In this document: positions 61,609-64,000 of the stretch, piece after piece
Numbering within the stretch: position 1 is the first letter of the stretch
Layout of the letters: every line of letters starts with the position of its first letter
Assembly: GCA_028291545.1 (NCBI GenBank)
Contig: JAQGHR010000072.1
Location: 186,001 to 250,000, forward strand
DNA: 64,000 bases
Origin: Planctomycetota bacterium
GTDB lineage: Bacteria > Planctomycetota > Planctomycetia > Isosphaerales > Isosphaeraceae
Direction of reading: 5' to 3'
Program-made: the position numbers and the translations under genes
The notes under the pieces: model-generated
Seen by the model: only the letters and a program-made list of their open reading frames with translations
The model's database searches: none
Told to the model about the DNA's origin: nothing

Positions 61609-63411
61609 GTGCCTCTCCTGGTTCAGAAATTTGGCGGATCGAGCGTCGCCACCGCGGACAAGATTCTCGCCGCAGCCCGCCGCGCGATTCGAGCCCATCA
61701 AATGGGCGAACGCGTCCTGGTCGTGGTCTCGGCGCGAGGACACACCACCGACGAGCTAGTCGAGCTGGCACGCGAAATCACCGAGCGGCCCCCGGCGCGT
61801 GAGATGGACATGCTCCTCTCCACGGGCGAACAGGTCAGCGTCGCCCTCATGGCGATGGCGATCCAGGCCCTCGGTGTTCCCGCGATCAGCTTTACCGGCG
61901 CGCAGATAGGGATCGTGACCGATAGTTTCCACACGAAGGCCCGGATTCGCAACATTTCGACCGAGCGCATGGTCCAGGCTCTCGACGACGGCAAGATCGT
62001 CATCGTCGCGGGATTCCAGGGCGTGGATGAGCATTACAATATCACCACACTCGGCCGGGGTGGTTCTGACACGACGGCTGTTGCCCTCGCCGCCGTGCTG
62101 GGCGCGAATGCCTGCGAAATTTACACCGACGTGGACGGTGTCTACACGACGGACCCCCGAATTGTTCCCGAAGCGCGCAAGATCGACCGCATCAGCTACG
62201 ACGAGATGCTGGAACTGGCGAGCCTGGGCGCGGGAGTCATGCACTCGCGGTCGATCGAGTTTGCCAAGAAATATAATGTCCCGATCCACGTCCGCAGCTC
62301 CTTCACCGACACGCCCGGCACCTGGATCGTCTCCGAGGACGAAGCACGCCGGCTCGGTTCGAGCGTCACGGGCGCGGCACTCGCGAAGGACGAGGCAAGG
62401 ATCACGGTCCACGGGGTCCCCGATCGACCGGGTGTGGTCCACACGTTGTTCCGCCACATCGGCGATGCCAACATTGTGGTCGACATGATCGTCCAGAACA
62501 TCTCCACCGCCGGAGCGACCGACGTCAGCTTCACGGTCGCCGCCGCCGACCTTGCCGAAACCCTACGGGTCGCCGAATCGGCCTGCCACGAGATCGGTGC
62601 CAGGGGACTCAGTCACGATCCGACCGGGGCCAAGGTCTCGGCCGTCGGCCTTGGGATGCGGACGCATACGGGCGTGGCCACGGCGATGTTCGAGGCACTT
62701 GCGGCGGCCGGGGTCAACATCCAGATGATCACGACGAGCGAGATCAAGATCAGCGTGCTCGTGGACCGCAACGCGGCCGTACCCGCGCTGCGCGCGGTTC
62801 ACAAGGCGTTCGCCCTTGAGGATGCTCCGAGCGATCTCGGGCGTCCTTTCACGCCGCGGGGTGCGAGCACAATCGCGCTTGCGGCCACCGAGAACGGCAA
62901 TGGGGCGGCCTCAGCGGCCTCGGCCGGGATGGAAGACCTGGTGATCTCCGGTGTGGAGTTGGATGAAACGCAGGCGCGCGTCACCGTCCTGAACGTTCCC
63001 GATCAGCCGGGTTATGCAGCCCGACTGTTCCGCGAGATCGCTGAGGCGGGCGTCTTCGTCGACATGATCGTCCAGAGCGCGGGTTCGGGTGACAATACGC
63101 ATCTCTCGTTCACCGTCCCACGTGCGCAGGCCGATCGCGCGGCGCAGGCCGCGCGGCAAGCCGGATCGAGTGAGGTCCTGGTCGAACCCGAAATCGCGAA
63201 GTTATCGGTGCTCGGCGTGGGTGTGCGAACTCATACTGGCGCGGCCACGAGAATGTTCGGAGCCCTGGCCGAACGCGGCATCAATATCGGACTGATCAAC
63301 ACGAGCGAAGTGCGGATCAACGTCGCAACCGACTTTCGCCATGGTCGTCAGGGTCTGCATTGCCTGCGATCGACCTTCGCCCTGCCGGCGGACGCCGCCA
63401 GGGACAGTTGA
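61609..63411 (+). CDS. lysC: aspartate kinase with four ACT domains
   Basis: Phosphorylates aspartate, the first step to lysine, threonine and methionine. The 600-residue protein has the kinase domain (about 1-250) with KFGGSSV (7-13), VVSARGHTTDEL, STGEQVSVALMA, TTLGRGGSDTTAVALA and IYTDVDGVYTTDPR. Two tandem pairs of ACT domains follow (about 262-420 and 445-590), the second recapitulating the first (RITVHGVPDRPGVV / RVTVLNVPDQPGYA; RTHTGVATAMFEAL / RTHTGAATRMFGAL). Normal LysC has two ACT domains, so the regulatory part is doubled, as in cyanobacterial enzymes. I chose the GTG at 61609 with GGAG 8 bases upstream; the frame is open to 61558. Confidence 0.94.
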   Translation: MPLLVQKFGGSSVATADKILAAARRAIRAHQMGERVLVVVSARGHTTDELVELAREITERPPAREMDMLLSTGEQVSVALMAMAIQALGVPAISFTGAQIGIVTDSFHTKARIRNISTERMVQALDDGKIVIVAGFQGVDEHYNITTLGRGGSDTTAVALAAVLGANACEIYTDVDGVYTTDPRIVPEARKIDRISYDEMLELASLGAGVMHSRSIEFAKKYNVPIHVRSSFTDTPGTWIVSEDEARRLGSSVTGAALAKDEARITVHGVPDRPGVVHTLFRHIGDANIVVDMIVQNISTAGATDVSFTVAAADLAETLRVAESACHEIGARGLSHDPTGAKVSAVGLGMRTHTGVATAMFEALAAAGVNIQMITTSEIKISVLVDRNAAVPALRAVHKAFALEDAPSDLGRPFTPRGASTIALAATENGNGAASAASAGMEDLVISGVELDETQARVTVLNVPDQPGYAARLFREIAEAGVFVDMIVQSAGSGDNTHLSFTVPRAQADRAAQAARQAGSSEVLVEPEIAKLSVLGVGVRTHTGAATRMFGALAERGINIGLINTSEVRINVATDFRHGRQGLHCLRSTFALPADAARDS

Positions 63412-63422
63412 GCGGGCTTCAA

Positions 63423-64000
63423 TCAGAACCCTATCGCCGCAAGATAACCACGAACGGCCGACTCGTATCCCATTTCCAGGGCATCCGAGATCAAGGCGTG
63501 GCCGATCGAGACCTCAAGGACTCCCGGGACGGACCCCAGGAAGAGCGGCAAATTGTCTCGACTAAGGTCGTGGCCTGCGTTCACGCCCAGACCGAGTTCG
63601 TGCGCTCGGGCCGCCGTATCCACGAAAGGATGCACGCCGGATTCGGCCGTGCCACTGTCGTACGCGTGAGCATAGGGCTCGGTGTAAAGTTCAATGCGAT
63701 GTGCCCCGACCCTGGCGGCGTGCGCGACTTGATCGGGATCCGCGTCGAGAAACAAGCTCACGCGACAGCCCAGTTCTCGGAGGCTGGCGACGACCAAAGC
63801 GAGTCGATCGGCGTACTTCGCCAGGTTCCAACCTTGGTTGCTCGTGAACGCGTCCGGGTCGTCGGGGACGAGCGTGCATTGAGTCGGCCGTACGGCCCGA
63901 ACGAGGTCCATGTACCGGCCCTCGAAGGGGTTGCCTTCGATATTATACTCGGCTTTGGGATAGCCCTTGAGTAGCTCGGCCAACTGATGGACATCGGCCG
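63423..64000 (-). CDS. pdxJ: pyridoxine 5'-phosphate synthase (3' part; gene runs past the window edge)
   Basis: Condenses 1-deoxyxylulose 5-phosphate with 3-amino-2-oxopropyl phosphate to pyridoxine phosphate (DXP-dependent vitamin B6 route). The visible 192 or so residues cover the C-terminal part of the TIM barrel: EYNIEGNPFEGRYMDLV, CTLVPDDPDAFTSNQGW, LDADPDQVAHAARVGAHRIELYTEPYA, LGVNAGHDLSRDNLP and EVSIGHALISDALEMG, all family hallmarks. The frame is still open at 64000 (ADVHQLAELLKG), so the N terminus lies outside. It converges with lysC, 11 bases apart. Confidence 0.93.
   Translation of the reverse strand, partial: ADVHQLAELLKGYPKAEYNIEGNPFEGRYMDLVRAVRPTQCTLVPDDPDAFTSNQGWNLAKYADRLALVVASLRELGCRVSLFLDADPDQVAHAARVGAHRIELYTEPYAHAYDSGTAESGVHPFVDTAARAHELGLGVNAGHDLSRDNLPLFLGSVPGVLEVSIGHALISDALEMGYESAVRGYLAAIGF

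Noticed and set aside
1-64000. tRNA, rRNA, prophage, integron or transposase genes
   Set aside because: Intergenic stretches were scanned by eye for cloverleaf ends, conserved rRNA blocks and transposase or integrase motifs; none was found. A covariance-model search could still reveal a small RNA.

Overview
The window is high-GC (roughly two-thirds G+C by eye), densely coding DNA that looks like the chromosome of a planctomycete, most likely in or near the Isosphaeraceae. The grounds are a secreted repeat protein with the planctomycete-type N-terminal LExLExR motif (50938-53343), a PEP-CTERM surface protein, a DUF433 protein with an N-terminal region of planctomycete style, several hypothetical proteins of a type I associate with planctomycetes, and long shadow reading frames typical of GC-rich genomes. 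I see no rRNA, tRNA, CRISPR array, transposase, integrase or phage gene. The taxonomic call is inference from gene content, not from a marker gene.

Layout. 0.1-9.97 kb is an exopolysaccharide or surface-glycan cluster: GDP-mannose 4,6-dehydratase, an alkaline-phosphatase-superfamily enzyme, four GT4-type glycosyltransferases, one GT2 glycosyltransferase and a multi-spanning Wzy-like polymerase candidate. A lipoprotein alpha/beta hydrolase follows on the minus strand. 11.1-15.7 kb is a MoxR / DUF58 / transglutaminase (TgpA-like) operon. It is followed by a YchF-like NTPase, a small LysM-like membrane protein and a C-terminal processing protease with a readable promoter and a strong hairpin behind it. 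19.9-25.9 kb holds a RidA-like protein and then a co-directional set: FKBP prolyl isomerase, GAF-like protein, lipoprotein, a 1018-residue protein with two degenerate J-domains, zinc ribbons, a helical region and FnIII-like repeats, and a 248-residue unknown. 26-36 kb carries an aminotransferase, a GH38-like protein with YceH, a TIM-barrel isomerase, and the tightly overlapping pabB-pabC-nif3 operon. 36.7-40.7 kb holds an MDR reductase, an M28 peptidase, a membrane protein and a sulfurtransferase.

41.3-45.4 kb is a three-subunit molybdenum hydroxylase operon of PaoABC/YagTSR type, with a Tat signal on the Fe-S subunit, a Cys-containing 81-residue protein as its last gene, and a very strong terminator. 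45.7-49.8 kb is a minus-strand group of UvrD-type helicase, metallophosphoesterase and HEAT-like protein. Next come ThyX, the large FG-GAP/SBBP repeat protein, the PEP-CTERM protein, an AlkA-type glycosylase and the DUF433 protein. The right end has an Mrp-type P-loop ATPase without its usual CxxC, and then hom, an apgM-family gene and lysC (aspartate kinase with four ACT domains). That arrangement suggests the apgM-like protein is the homoserine kinase of threonine synthesis. The 3' part of pdxJ closes the window.

Two families of short dispersed palindromes lie between genes: three 70-bp copies (19811, 35621, 41009) and two GTAGGGTGGGT-type elements flanking the aminotransferase (25913, 27354). 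The least explained object is the J/zinc-ribbon/FnIII protein at 21973-25029 with its small neighbours.
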